Counted from the stretch's first letter, positions 55,073-64,000 are shown. The stretch: 64,000 bases of DNA from DCFW01 sp963790715 (GCA_963790715.1 CAWBPN010000018.1:434001-498000); one strand, 5' to 3'. Notes: generated by a model not told the origin, from the letters alone. A program made the numbers and translations.

Positions 55073-55734
55073 AGCTTCTTTTGATTTATGCTTAACCTGT
55101 TAAACATCAAGGCCAAATGAGAATAAAGCGAAGTGTTCTGAACTACAATATTCTCTGGAACACGAATCCGAAACGGTGTAAAATTCCATATAGCCTTAAT
55201 GCCGCCGGCAACCATCTTGTCCGTTATTTGTTGCGACACTTCAATAGGTACGGTCAGAACTCCGATATTAACATCGAACTCTTTTATCTTATTCTCAAAT
55301 TCATCCGTGTGAAAAACAGGAATATTATTTATGGATGTACCTACCAAATTTGGATTAACATCAAAGGCCGCCACAATCTTCAATCCGAATTGATGTAGTC
55401 CGGAATCTCCCAAAAGGGCACCACCCAAACTACCTACACCAAAGAGAAAAGCCTTGTGCATGTCTACAAACCCCAAGAAGTTCTCGAGCACATTTATCAA
55501 CTCATCCACATCATAACCCACTCTTGTACGTCCGTTTATATCAACAAACGAGAGATCTTTGGCTATTTGCGAAGCATCAATATTTATTTCTTTTGAGATT
55601 TGAGTGGACGAGACAAAGCGTTCGCCTCTTTTCTTCATCAATTTGACATTCGAAAGATACCACGGCAACCTCCGCAACGTAGGCTCCGGAACTCTTATCT
55701 TCTCTTTTAGTTCTTTTTGATTTATACCACCCAT
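55069..55734 (-). CDS. rex: redox-sensing transcriptional repressor Rex
   Basis: The 221-residue protein has the N-terminal winged helix (PEPTLRRLPWYLSNVKLMKKRGERFVSSTQISKEINIDASQIAKDLSF) and the NADH-binding Rossmann domain with FLFGVGSLGGALLGD and VAAFDVNPNLVG. Rex senses the NADH/NAD ratio and controls fermentation genes. A CAAAAATA box (55754-55761) precedes it. It leads a run of overlapping genes that ends with xseB. Confidence 0.95.
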   Translation of the reverse strand: MGGINQKELKEKIRVPEPTLRRLPWYLSNVKLMKKRGERFVSSTQISKEINIDASQIAKDLSFVDINGRTRVGYDVDELINVLENFLGFVDMHKAFLFGVGSLGGALLGDSGLHQFGLKIVAAFDVNPNLVGTSINNIPVFHTDEFENKIKEFDVNIGVLTVPIEVSQQITDKMVAGGIKAIWNFTPFRIRVPENIVVQNTSLYSHLALMFNRLSINQKKL

Positions 55735-55805
55735 GACAATTATTTAGAAAACACAAAAATACTGATTTTTTTTATATTTCGATTTACAATTAAAAAGTTT
55801 TAGAA

Positions 55806-55843
55806 CAAAAAAAGGACACATTATAAAAACACGTCCTTTTTTA
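55806..55843 (-). terminator. terminator of the rplM-tsf operon
   Basis: On the reverse strand AAAAAAGGACG pairs with GTCCTTTTTTT around a loop of about 14 bases, followed by T-run. Confidence 0.85.
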
Positions 55844-55863
55844 AATATATAAAATAAAGCTTT

Positions 55864-56688
55864 TTATTCCATATTCAGAGTATAGCGTTTGAATGCTACT
55901 ACTGTCAAATCTTTATTATAATTCTTAATAAATTGACCTATAGTCATTTTGGCATCTCTTACATACTCTTGGTCAAGCAAACATACCTCTTTATAGAATT
56001 TATGTATACGACCTTCGGCAATACGATCAATCATATTCTCCGGCTTACCTTCTTCGCGTGCTTTTTGAGCGGCAACTTCTTTCTCCTGAACCAATACATC
56101 GGCAGGAACACCTGAAGGATCAATTGAAATAGGATTCATTGCAGCAATCTGCATTGCCACTTCGTGACCGATTTCGTGAGGAACATCAGGTAAATTGAAC
56201 GCTACTACACAAGCCAAACGGTTTCCGGGATGGATATATATTTCCGTTGATTCGCCTTCAACATAGTCGAAGCCATCAAGTTCAACTTTCTCACCTGTGA
56301 CGCCGCTCTTCTGAACTACAGCCTCAGCAACGGAGCTTTCACCCATCTTCAAAGCATTCACTTCGTCAACGGATTTGCACTTGTTTGCTACAGCAGCATC
56401 CAAAATGTCAGTCGTAGTCTTAACAAACTCAGCATTTGTACCTACGAAGTCGGTTTCGCACTTCAAGGCTAACAAAGCTGCATATTTGCCGTCTTTTTTC
56501 GCTAATGCGCAACCATTGGCAGCCTCACGTTCAGAACGTTTAGCAGCAATAGCTTTACCTTTTTCACGAAGTATTTCTTTTGCCTTCTCGAAGTCGTCAT
56601 TAGCTTCAACCAAAGCTTTTTTACAATCCATTATACCAGCACCCGTCATCTTACGCAAGCGGGTTATATCTGCCATTGTAACAGCCAT
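55864..56688 (-). CDS. tsf: elongation factor Ts
   Basis: The 274-residue protein has an N-terminal UBA-like part (MADITRLRKMTGAGIMDCKKALVEANDDFEKAKEILREKG), the TDFVGTNAEFV core and C-terminal coiled part. It recharges EF-Tu with GTP. It follows rpsB by 34 bases. Confidence 0.98.
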   Translation of the reverse strand: MAVTMADITRLRKMTGAGIMDCKKALVEANDDFEKAKEILREKGKAIAAKRSEREAANGCALAKKDGKYAALLALKCETDFVGTNAEFVKTTTDILDAAVANKCKSVDEVNALKMGESSVAEAVVQKSGVTGEKVELDGFDYVEGESTEIYIHPGNRLACVVAFNLPDVPHEIGHEVAMQIAAMNPISIDPSGVPADVLVQEKEVAAQKAREEGKPENMIDRIAEGRIHKFYKEVCLLDQEYVRDAKMTIGQFIKNYNKDLTVVAFKRYTLNME

Positions 56689-56722
56689 AATATTTATTGT
56701 CTTTTATTGATTAATAAATTAA

Positions 56723-57562
56723 TTAAGCTTCCTCATCTTCTGCCTTGAAAGATGCTACTTGGTTTTCCTTTATAGCTTCTTCTTCCTTTTTGTCAAGACG
56801 AGCTTTAGATGATCTTTTCTTACCGCCTTTATTGCCATTGCCTTCACCGGCAGCTTCAGCATCAACTTTTTCAGCTTTGCGCTCTTCAAGTCCTTCAGCA
56901 ATAGCAGCACAGCAAGCACTAACAATAATATCTATAGATTTTGTAGCATCATCATTGGCAGGAATAACGAAATCAATATTATTAGGATTTGAATTGGTAT
57001 CAACAATACCGAATACCTTAATACCAAGGCGTTCGGCCTCGCGAACAGCAATATTTTCTTTCATTACATCAACAACAAATAATGCTGCCGGTAAACGTGT
57101 AAGATCGGAAATAGAACCTAAATTCTTTTCCAACTTGGCACGTTGACGAGATATTTGAAGGATTTCTCTCTTTGATAAATTCGAAAAAGTTCCGTCATTT
57201 GTCAATTTATCTATGTTAGACATTTTCTTAACAGCCTTACGAACTGTAGGGAAGTTTGTCAACATACCGCCGGCCCAACGTTCGATAACATAAGGCATAT
57301 TTACAGAAGCAGCTTTCTCAGCTACGACTTGTTTAGCTTGTTTTTTTGTAGCAACAAAAAGTATTTTTTTGCCTGATTTGGCAATTTGCTTTAAAGCATC
57401 AGCCGCTTCGTCAATTTTGGCGACTGTTTTATGGAGGTCAATGATGTGGATACCATTGCGTTCCATGAAAATATATGGAGCCATTGCAGGATTCCACTTT
57501 CTTTTAAGGTGTCCGAAGTGACAACCTGCTTCCAATAATGTATCAAAATTTGTTCTAGACAT
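56723..57562 (-). CDS. rpsB: 30S ribosomal protein S2 with charged C-terminal extension
   Basis: Residues 1-225 are standard S2 (LLEAGCHFGHLKRKWNPAMAPYIFMERNGIHIIDLHKT, and FVIPANDDATKSID). Residues 226-279 form a low-complexity Ala/Lys/Glu tail (with KGGKKRSSKA), common in Bacteroidetes. It is the third gene of the rplM operon. Confidence 0.98.
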   Translation of the reverse strand: MSRTNFDTLLEAGCHFGHLKRKWNPAMAPYIFMERNGIHIIDLHKTVAKIDEAADALKQIAKSGKKILFVATKKQAKQVVAEKAASVNMPYVIERWAGGMLTNFPTVRKAVKKMSNIDKLTNDGTFSNLSKREILQISRQRAKLEKNLGSISDLTRLPAALFVVDVMKENIAVREAERLGIKVFGIVDTNSNPNNIDFVIPANDDATKSIDIIVSACCAAIAEGLEERKAEKVDAEAAGEGNGNKGGKKRSSKARLDKKEEEAIKENQVASFKAEDEEA

Positions 57563-57694
57563 TTCTTTTAATTTAAATCGTTTACTTTCTTTTTTGTTTT
57601 TTCAAACCAACTCTCGGGTAGTTGCATCAATACAAATCCCGCAAGTTTAGATACTAAACGCAAATTGCTCCGGAAAAAGATTCCGTATAAAGCA

Positions 57695-58081
57695 TTAACG
57701 TTTGCTGAACTGAAATCTTTTACGAGCCTTTGGACGTCCCGGTTTTTTGCGCTCAACCTCACGGGCATCGCGAGTTAAAAAGCCTTGTTGACGTAGAGCC
57801 TTTTTGTCATCAGCATTAATTTTCACCAAAGCACGAGCGATAGCCATGCGCAAAGCTTCTGATTGACCTGTAAATCCGCCACCTTTCAAGTTAACTTTGA
57901 TGTCGTACTTCTCAACAGCGTTCAAAGCATTCAGAGGTTGTTTCACTTTATACTGAAGAATTCCTGATGGAAAATACTTATCTAGCTCTTCTTTATTAAT
58001 TGTTATTTTGCCGGTACCCTCACTGACGAAAATACGTGCAACAGCACTTTTACGTCTGCCTAATGCATTTACAACTTCCAT
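57695..58081 (-). CDS. rpsI: 30S ribosomal protein S9
   Basis: The 128-residue protein has NALGRRKSAVARIFV, GGGFTGQSEALRMAIARALV and the basic end RKKPGRPKARKRFQFSKR, which reaches the P-site tRNA. It follows rplM by 9 bases. Confidence 0.98.
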   Translation of the reverse strand: MEVVNALGRRKSAVARIFVSEGTGKITINKEELDKYFPSGILQYKVKQPLNALNAVEKYDIKVNLKGGGFTGQSEALRMAIARALVKINADDKKALRQQGFLTRDAREVERKKPGRPKARKRFQFSKR

Positions 58082-58090
58082 TTATCTTAT

Positions 58091-58558
58091 TTATTTAAGT
58101 GCGTTAATATCAATTGCCTTCGGATTTTGAGCTTGTTGATTATGCTCAGGACCGTCATAAACATATAAGTTACCTAATAATTTAGCACCCAATTTGTTTT
58201 TGGGGAGCATTCCCTTTACGACTCTCTTCATTAATTTCTCGCTACCGTTCGGTTTCGACAAAATAAATTCGGGAGTAAGTTCTTTTTGACCGCCGGGGTA
58301 TCCGGAATATGTATAATAAATACGGTCTGTAAGCTTCCTGCCTGTAAATTTGGCTTTAGAAGCATTAATAATAATGACATTGTCGCCACAATCAACATGA
58401 GGAGTGTAACTAGGTTTATATTTACCCCTCAAAAGTTTAGCGACTTTAGTGCCTAAACGACCATAAATTTGATCTGTAGCATCCACTACGACCCATTCTT
58501 TTTTTACAGTCGCTTTATTGGCAGAAATGGTTTTGAAACTTAAAGTATCCACTTTCAA
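58091..58558 (-). CDS. rplM: 50S ribosomal protein L13
   Basis: The 155-residue protein has WVVVDATDQIYGRLGTKVAKLLRGKYKPSYTPHVDCGDNVIIINA and RVVKGMLPKNKLG. It starts the operon rplM-rpsI-rpsB-tsf. A structured leader and a consensus promoter lie upstream. Confidence 0.98.
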   Translation of the reverse strand: MKVDTLSFKTISANKATVKKEWVVVDATDQIYGRLGTKVAKLLRGKYKPSYTPHVDCGDNVIIINASKAKFTGRKLTDRIYYTYSGYPGGQKELTPEFILSKPNGSEKLMKRVVKGMLPKNKLGAKLLGNLYVYDGPEHNQQAQNPKAIDINALK

Positions 58559-58590
58559 TTTTTTTAATTGTTACTACTAATAAAACTATC

Positions 58591-58627
58591 CAGTAGCCAC
58601 GCTTCGGACACAAAGCGTAATCCACTG
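58591..58627 (-). promoter_or_regulatory. structured RNA leader of rplM (L13 leader candidate)
   Basis: On the reverse strand CAGT pairs with ACTG and, inside it, ACGCTT pairs with AAGCGT around a 7-8 base loop. The two stems are separated by similar short internal loops (GGATT and GGCT). It lies in the 100-base leader between promoter and start codon, where ribosomal proteins often bind to control their own operon. Confidence 0.6.
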
Positions 58628-58667
58628 AAATTAAATATGTTATCTATCTCAGATAATAATCGGCTTG

Positions 58668-58698
58668 CAAAAGTACTTCTTTTATTTCGATTAACAAA
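58668..58698 (-). promoter_or_regulatory. promoter of the rplM operon
   Basis: On the reverse strand TTTG (58698-58695), 19 bases, TACTTTTG (58675-58668). RNA should start near 58661. Confidence 0.85.
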
Positions 58699-58727
58699 TA
58701 CTTTTATCATTTTTTTGTTTATATGAG

Positions 58728-58757
58728 TTGTTTATCAAAAGAAAAACACTACTTTTG
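58728..58757 (+). promoter_or_regulatory. promoter of purB
   Basis: TTG (58728-58730), 19 bases, TACTTTTG (58750-58757), 28 bases before the start codon. Confidence 0.8.
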
Positions 58758-58784
58758 TAGCCTGATAATTATCAAAAAAGCATT

Positions 58785-60131
58785 ATGGAACTTAATTTTC
58801 TTACGGCCATATCACCAATTGACGGTCGATACAGAGGCAAAGCCGAGACTTTAGCCGACTATTTTTCTGAATATGCAGTGATGAGATATCGTGTGCATGT
58901 TGAAGTTGAATATTTTATTACTTTGTGCGAACTTCCATTACCTCAATTAAAAGATGTGGATAAAAATGTTTTCGAAAAAATAAGAGACATTTACAGGAAC
59001 TTTTCCGAAAAGGACGCTCTACGTATTAAAGAAATTGAAAGTATAACCAATCACGATGTAAAGGCTGTAGAATATTTTATTAAGGAGAAATTCGACAAGA
59101 TAGGCAATTTGGAAGCCTATAAGGAATTCATTCATTTCGGGCTGACATCACAAGACATCAACAACACATCCGTACCTTTATCGGTTAAAGATGCATTGAA
59201 TAATGTTTATTACCCTCAAATAGAAGAAATCGTTAACTTGCTGGCAACTTATGCAGAAGAGTGGAAAGATATTCCAATGTTAGCCAAGACTCATGGACAA
59301 CCTGCATCTCCTACCCGCTTGGGCAAAGAGATTATGGTGTACGTTTATCGTTTAAAAACACAAATAGAGAGCTTAAAAAGCTGCAAGATTACTGCCAAGT
59401 TCGGTGGTGCAACGGGTAACTTCAACGCTCACCATGTTGCTTATCCGTCAATAGACTGGCGCGAATTTGCCAACAAGTTCGTATCGGAAAAGTTGGGACT
59501 TGAACGCGAACAATATACAACACAAATTTCAAACTACGATAATTTGGCTGCAATATTTGACGCGATTCGGCGTATCAACACCATATTAATAGACCTTTGT
59601 CGCGACTTCTGGATGTACATTTCTATGGAATACTTCAAACAAAAAATCAAAGCTGGCGAAGTAGGTTCAAGCGCTATGCCGCACAAAGTAAATCCTATCG
59701 ACTACGAAAACGCCGAAGGCAATTTGGGTATGGCAAACGCAATACTTACACATCTGTCAATGAAGCTGCCGATTTCAAGGTTGCAACGCGACTTGACCGA
59801 CTCGACGGTACTAAGAAACATCGGTGTAGCCATGGGACATGTTGTTGTAGCCATGAGCAGCCTGCTTAAAGGATTACATAAAGTTATTTTAAATGAAAAA
59901 GTCATTAAGGAAGACTTGAATTCATGCTGGAGTGTGGTTGCAGAAGCGATCCAGACGATATTGCGCCGCGAAGGTTATCCAAATCCATACGAAGCATTGA
60001 AAACACTTACACGCACAAATTCTACAGTTACAGAAGAATCAATAGAAAAATTTATAGATGAATTGAATGTTTCTGAAAACATAAAGCAAGAATTGAAAGC
60101 AATAACACCTTACAATTACACAGGAATTTAA
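58785..60131 (+). CDS. purB: adenylosuccinate lyase
   Basis: The 448-residue enzyme of the fumarase/aspartase superfamily has SPIDGRYRGKAETL, KTHGQPASPTRLGKE with the catalytic His, and the signature SSAMPHKVNPIDYENAEGN with the catalytic Ser. It acts twice in purine synthesis. It faces the rplM operon across a 230-base gap holding both promoters. Confidence 0.98.
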   Translation: MELNFLTAISPIDGRYRGKAETLADYFSEYAVMRYRVHVEVEYFITLCELPLPQLKDVDKNVFEKIRDIYRNFSEKDALRIKEIESITNHDVKAVEYFIKEKFDKIGNLEAYKEFIHFGLTSQDINNTSVPLSVKDALNNVYYPQIEEIVNLLATYAEEWKDIPMLAKTHGQPASPTRLGKEIMVYVYRLKTQIESLKSCKITAKFGGATGNFNAHHVAYPSIDWREFANKFVSEKLGLEREQYTTQISNYDNLAAIFDAIRRINTILIDLCRDFWMYISMEYFKQKIKAGEVGSSAMPHKVNPIDYENAEGNLGMANAILTHLSMKLPISRLQRDLTDSTVLRNIGVAMGHVVVAMSSLLKGLHKVILNEKVIKEDLNSCWSVVAEAIQTILRREGYPNPYEALKTLTRTNSTVTEESIEKFIDELNVSENIKQELKAITPYNYTGI

Positions 60132-60182
60132 AAAGAGGCCGAGAGGTCTTTATACGTTTAATATTTGATAAATCATTTAGTC

Positions 60183-61694
60183 ATGAGCACAGACAATGAG
60201 AATTTGCTTGATTCAAACCTTGAAGGTGAGACAAGCGGCAACGATGCAAACGCATCATCTAATCAACAAGAAGAAGGCAACCAGCGTCGGGAGGACACCA
60301 AGCCTTATCGCCCACGCATACAACGCCCTGCATCGTCATACTCTCCGACATACGGAAGAGCTCAGAATACCTATAATAATAGGTATAGCAACGACAGGCC
60401 TTCATATAATAATGACCGCCCTTCATACAATAATGATCGTCCGTCATATAACAATGATCGTCCGTCATATAATAATGACCGTCCTTCGTACAACGACGAC
60501 CGTCCTACGTACAACAACGATGAAAATCATCCGCACCGCCCTCGTATTTCACCTGTAAGCAGCGAGAATGCATATCGTCCTCGTTACAACAACGGTAACA
60601 CCTATAATAATAGAGGTGGAAACAACAGTAACTATTATGGCAATAAGCCGTCATACCAAAATGACGGTGACAGCGAAGGTCAACAACGTCCGAGCTATCG
60701 TCCGCAAGGAGGTTATAACAATGGCGGCTATCAGGGAGGACAAAGACGCAGCTATAATAACGGAGGTTACAATAATGGCGGCGGATATAATAGCGGTAGC
60801 AACTATAACAATGGTGGTGGTGATTATGGACAACGTCGTCCGAGATTCAACCAGAATCAGAATAGCGGATACGGTCGTCCTAACAACATGAACCGTCGTC
60901 CGAGAAATAATAACGACAGTTATCAAAACCCGGTAGGTAAAAGACAAATAGAATATAAAGAGGTGAATGATCCAAACGAATCTATTCGTCTGAACAAATA
61001 TTTGGCTAACGCCGGTATATGCTCTCGTCGCGAGGCCGATACCTTTATACAAGCAGGTGTGGTTTCAGTCAACGGACAGATTGTATCGGAATTGGGAACC
61101 AAGGTTAAGCGCTCCGACGACGTGAAGTTCCATGACGACAGAGTAAGTCTGGAACGCAAGATTTACATCATTCTGAATAAACCGAAAGATTGCGTTACCA
61201 CATCAGATGACCCGCAAGCACGCAAAACCGTGATGGACTTTATCAAGGGCGCATGCAAGGAGCGTGTTTATCCTGTTGGACGCTTGGATAGAAACACGAC
61301 CGGTGTTCTCCTTTTGACAAACGACGGTGAATTAGCATCAAAACTTACACACCCGAAATTCTTGAAGAAAAAGGTTTATCAGGTAACTCTTGACAAAGTA
61401 TGTCAACAAGGCGATTTGGATCATATAGCATCAGGCGTAGAACTTGAAGACGGTGAAATAAAAGCAGATGCTGTAGGATATTCAAGCGAAATAGATAAAA
61501 AACAAGTAGGAATAGAAATACATTCCGGTAAAAATCGTATCGTACGTCGTATATTCGAATCACTCGGATATAGAGTCCTAAAACTCGACCGCGTATTGTT
61601 TGCCGGACTAACGAAAAAAGGATTGCGTCGCGGTGACTGGCGTTTCTTAACGGAGACTGAAGTCGGCACACTACGTATGGGCGCATTCGAATAA
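60183..61694 (+). CDS. RluB/RsuA-family pseudouridine synthase with long Asn/Arg-rich N-terminus
   Basis: The first 255 or so residues are low complexity, rich in Asn, Tyr, Arg and Gly. They include six YNNDRPS units encoded by near-perfect 21-base repeats (60395-60530) and GGYNNGG runs. Then come an S4 RNA-binding domain (IRLNKYLANAGICSRREADTFIQAGVVSVNG) and the catalytic domain with Asp369 in GRLDRNTTGVLLLTNDGELA. It modifies 23S rRNA. I start at 60183 (MSTDNENLLDS), with an alternative Met at 60165. asnS follows by 14 bases. Confidence 0.93.
   Translation: MSTDNENLLDSNLEGETSGNDANASSNQQEEGNQRREDTKPYRPRIQRPASSYSPTYGRAQNTYNNRYSNDRPSYNNDRPSYNNDRPSYNNDRPSYNNDRPSYNDDRPTYNNDENHPHRPRISPVSSENAYRPRYNNGNTYNNRGGNNSNYYGNKPSYQNDGDSEGQQRPSYRPQGGYNNGGYQGGQRRSYNNGGYNNGGGYNSGSNYNNGGGDYGQRRPRFNQNQNSGYGRPNNMNRRPRNNNDSYQNPVGKRQIEYKEVNDPNESIRLNKYLANAGICSRREADTFIQAGVVSVNGQIVSELGTKVKRSDDVKFHDDRVSLERKIYIILNKPKDCVTTSDDPQARKTVMDFIKGACKERVYPVGRLDRNTTGVLLLTNDGELASKLTHPKFLKKKVYQVTLDKVCQQGDLDHIASGVELEDGEIKADAVGYSSEIDKKQVGIEIHSGKNRIVRRIFESLGYRVLKLDRVLFAGLTKKGLRRGDWRFLTETEVGTLRMGAFE
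60395..60530 (+). repeat. tandem 21-base coding repeats in the pseudouridine synthase gene
   Basis: About six units encode YNNDRPS. The copies differ mainly at third positions, so they are kept as protein repeats and are not identical DNA. This is not a CRISPR array. Confidence 0.85.
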
Positions 61695-61708
61695 AGGTAA
61701 TATTATTT

Positions 61709-63115
61709 ATGGAGAAAATTCGTAGGACAAGAATTTCGGATGTATTGAACACAACAGCATTCGGAACTATTTTCAATGTAAAAGGCTGGGTACGTACCCG
61801 CCGCGGTAGCAAAAAAGTAAGTTTTATCGCCCTGAATGACGGTTCTACTATCAAGAATTTACAAATTGTCGTTGACCTTGGAGGTTTCGACGAGGAGATG
61901 CTTAAGCTCATAACCACTGGTGCGTGCGTCAGTATGAACGGTAAAGTTGTGGAATCAATGGGCAAGGGACAGAGTGTGGAAATGCAGGCAACTGAAATAG
62001 AAGTGTTAGGTGCAGCCGACCCTGAAGAATACCCATTGCAAAAGAAAGAGCAAACGATGGAATATTTGCGTCAGATTGCCCATCTTCGCTTCCGCACAAA
62101 CACATTCGGAGCAGTATTCCGCATTCGCCACAATATGGCTTTTGCCATTCACAAATACTTCCATGACCACGGATTCTATTACTTTAATGCACCACTTATC
62201 ACAGCCAGTGACTGCGAAGGAGCCGGTGACATGTTTGAAGTAACGACAATGGACTTGAACAATCTGAAGAAGAACGAAGACGGATCGATTAACTTCGACG
62301 ACGACTTCTTCGGCAGACATACAAGCCTCACAGTGTCAGGACAATTGGAAGCAGAAACAGCAGCTATGGCATTAGGAGCGGTATACACATTCGGTCCTAC
62401 ATTCAGAGCTGAAAATTCCAACACTCCACGCCATCTGGCTGAGTTTTGGATGGTTGAACCGGAAGTTGCTTTCAACGAGATTGAAGAAAACATGGATTTG
62501 GCTGAAGATTTCATTAAATACTGTATTAAATGGGCTTTGGACAATTGCCGGGATGACCTTCAGTTTTTAAATGACCGCTACGATAAAGAATTGATTGAAC
62601 GCTTGCAAAGCATTCTCAAAGATAGTTTCCAACGCCTGACTTATACTGAAGGTATCAAGATATTGGAAGAGGCTGTCAAGAACGGACACAAGTTTGAATT
62701 CCCTGTATATTGGGGTGTAGACTTGGCATCCGAACATGAGAGATTTTTGGTTGAACAGCATTTCAAGAAGCCGGTAATCCTCACTGACTATCCTAAAGAA
62801 ATAAAAGCTTTCTATATGAAGCAAAACGAAGACGGGAAAACTGTTCGCGGCATGGATGTGCTATTCCCTAAAATAGGTGAAATCATCGGTGGTAGCGAAC
62901 GTGAATCCGACTATGACAAACTCGTGAAGCATGCAGATGAAATGAAAGTGCCTACCAAAGACATTTGGTGGTATCTGGATACACGCCGTTTCGGCACATG
63001 TCCTCACAGCGGGTTCGGATTAGGCTTTGAACGTTTAATCTTATTCGTAACAGGAATGCAAAACATACGTGATGTTATTCCATTCCCACGTACACCGAAA
63101 TCAGCAGAATTCTAA
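61709..63115 (+). CDS. asnS: asparagine-tRNA ligase
   Basis: The 468-residue class II synthetase has an N-terminal OB-fold (FNVKGWVRTRRGSKKVSFIALNDGS), motif 2 (TFRAENSNTPRHLAEFWMVEPE) and motif 3 (GFGLGFERLILFVTGMQNIRDVIPFPR). It charges tRNA-Asn and probably shares a transcript with the preceding synthase gene. Confidence 0.98.
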   Translation: MEKIRRTRISDVLNTTAFGTIFNVKGWVRTRRGSKKVSFIALNDGSTIKNLQIVVDLGGFDEEMLKLITTGACVSMNGKVVESMGKGQSVEMQATEIEVLGAADPEEYPLQKKEQTMEYLRQIAHLRFRTNTFGAVFRIRHNMAFAIHKYFHDHGFYYFNAPLITASDCEGAGDMFEVTTMDLNNLKKNEDGSINFDDDFFGRHTSLTVSGQLEAETAAMALGAVYTFGPTFRAENSNTPRHLAEFWMVEPEVAFNEIEENMDLAEDFIKYCIKWALDNCRDDLQFLNDRYDKELIERLQSILKDSFQRLTYTEGIKILEEAVKNGHKFEFPVYWGVDLASEHERFLVEQHFKKPVILTDYPKEIKAFYMKQNEDGKTVRGMDVLFPKIGEIIGGSERESDYDKLVKHADEMKVPTKDIWWYLDTRRFGTCPHSGFGLGFERLILFVTGMQNIRDVIPFPRTPKSAEF

Positions 63116-63214
63116 ATAAAAGGGTGTCCATAAGACTCAATTTTATTATTATTTCTTAAAATTATTACTCTTACAATAAAAAGATGCTATCTTTGTATTG
63201 TAAGAGTTATTTTT

Positions 63215-64000
63215 ATGAAAAAACTTTCATTACTGTTAGTTTTGATTATTGCATTTGCAAGTTGTAACAGGCATAATAAACGAATTGAGGATAATTACGC
63301 TTCTGTCGACAGTTTTGCATATTACCATTCTCTGTGTGATAAGGCAAACACATTTATGCGCCAATGCAAAGCTGATTCTGCCAACAAATATTTATCATTA
63401 ACATTCAATTTCTTAAAAAACAAACATGAATCACCGGAAATAAATAATATTTATAGCATCGCTTATGCCATCAAAGGTGGAAAATACGCTTTGACAGTTA
63501 ATTTAGATTATGCACTTTACTACTTTCAAAAAGCATATCGAAAAGGAATAAAATATGTCAATAAAAAAAACGCAATAACTTGCGTTAATATATTAACTGA
63601 CATTGCAGACACATATACTCACAAAGGCGACTATGCACGATCAGCTTTTTATTATCGTAAGGCGATGATTCTTTGCGACTCTGTTTTACCCAAAAGTAAA
63701 GATATTATTTTTACTTATATAGGCCTAGGAGAAACATACATGTATTTACAAAACTATCGCTTAAGTGATTATTATTTCGACATCGCTACTCAAAAAGTCG
63801 ATTTGTTAAACGTCCATGATAAATTCTTCTTATATAGTGCTTGCTGCAACTCTTATTATTATCGGAAAGACTATGCCACAGCATATAAGTACGTATTGAA
63901 AGCATTCCAGACGGCAAATTCCCAATCAGATCTTACTTATGAGCAGAATGTAGCAAAAGCTAATATTGGAGAGTTATCTCTATTTATGAACAAATATGAC
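63215..64000 (+). CDS. TPR-containing lipoprotein, probable LuxR-like sensor (3' end outside window)
   Basis: The frame is open for 262 codons to the window edge. A lipobox (AFASC, Cys18) is followed by helical TPR-like repeats (DLNVDYALYYFQKAYRKGIKYV-like, GDYARSAFYYRKAMILC, NYRLSDYYFDIATQK, KDYATAYKYVLKAFQTA). This is the N-terminal layout of the Bacteroidetes TPR/transmembrane/LuxR-like family to which the gene at 17474-18463 seems to belong. A TATCTTTG box (63188-63195) lies 20 bases upstream. The C-terminal HTH cannot be seen. Confidence 0.75.
   Translation, partial: MKKLSLLLVLIIAFASCNRHNKRIEDNYASVDSFAYYHSLCDKANTFMRQCKADSANKYLSLTFNFLKNKHESPEINNIYSIAYAIKGGKYALTVNLDYALYYFQKAYRKGIKYVNKKNAITCVNILTDIADTYTHKGDYARSAFYYRKAMILCDSVLPKSKDIIFTYIGLGETYMYLQNYRLSDYYFDIATQKVDLLNVHDKFFLYSACCNSYYYRKDYATAYKYVLKAFQTANSQSDLTYEQNVAKANIGELSLFMNKYD

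Noticed and set aside
57568..57768. 66-residue frame between rpsI and rpsB
   Set aside because: Its first part is the end of rpsI in another frame, and the rest has no family features.
60395..60530. possible CRISPR array
   Set aside because: The repeats are in-frame coding units without unique spacers.
61345..61965. 206-residue frame opposite the pseudouridine synthase and asnS
   Set aside because: It spans two conserved genes on the other strand, and its sequence looks like a random shadow.

Overview
The window comes from an anaerobic member of the Bacteroidales. The evidence is two SusC/SusD outer-membrane pairs, a hybrid two-component regulator, several DUF-family and FKBP lipoproteins, AT-rich DNA, and many promoters of the Bacteroides type (TTTG or TTG, 18-20 bases, then TAnnTTTG). 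A class III ribonucleotide reductase, Rex, rubredoxin and a ferredoxin-free core metabolism fit a strict anaerobe from a gut-like habitat. The exact genus cannot be fixed from the sequence alone.

Positions 1-4500 hold the end of an Ig-like protein, a DUF3108 protein, an outer-membrane beta-barrel receptor and a 0.6-kb gap rich in inverted repeats. Positions 4513-14939 are a small polysaccharide-utilisation locus (HTCS sensor-regulator, SusC, SusD, secreted esterase) with no glycoside hydrolase. Positions 15085-18463 hold an ECF sigma operon (sigma factor, one-TM protein, lipoprotein) lying between an intact TPR/LuxR-like sensor gene and a degenerate, internally deleted copy of part of such a gene. 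Positions 18660-25635 carry an isochorismatase-like gene, a YdeI-like gene, a decayed ATPase remnant, prfB with a programmed frameshift, an unlisted rubredoxin, a sirtuin, two FKBP isomerases, an Lrp regulator and an IS5-type element whose transposase has lost its first catalytic Asp.

Positions 25726-32768 form a second SusCD locus with an AraC-type regulator and a surface lipoprotein. A cobalamin riboswitch (about 33178-33370) precedes nrdD-nrdG, and a PduO-type cobalamin adenosyltransferase lies close by, so B12 status appears to be read in this region. The pnp gene (37769-40013) is split by one frameshift. From 40176 on, the window is mostly housekeeping: greA (with a terminator-like hairpin in its leader), HIT protein, manC, tRNA-Leu(CAA), mdh, mrp/trmB, ilvE, a tightly overlapping run rex-FAH-ispF-S8 protease-xseA-xseB, the ribosomal operon rplM-rpsI-rpsB-tsf with a structured leader, purB, a pseudouridine synthase with a long Asn/Arg-rich extension, asnS, and the start of another TPR lipoprotein.

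The items most worth following are the sigma-factor cassette and its flanking repeat, the B12 riboswitch on nrdDG, the greA and rplM leaders, the broken pnp, and the cysteine-less thioredoxin-like lipoprotein. No CRISPR array, prophage or clear defence island was seen.
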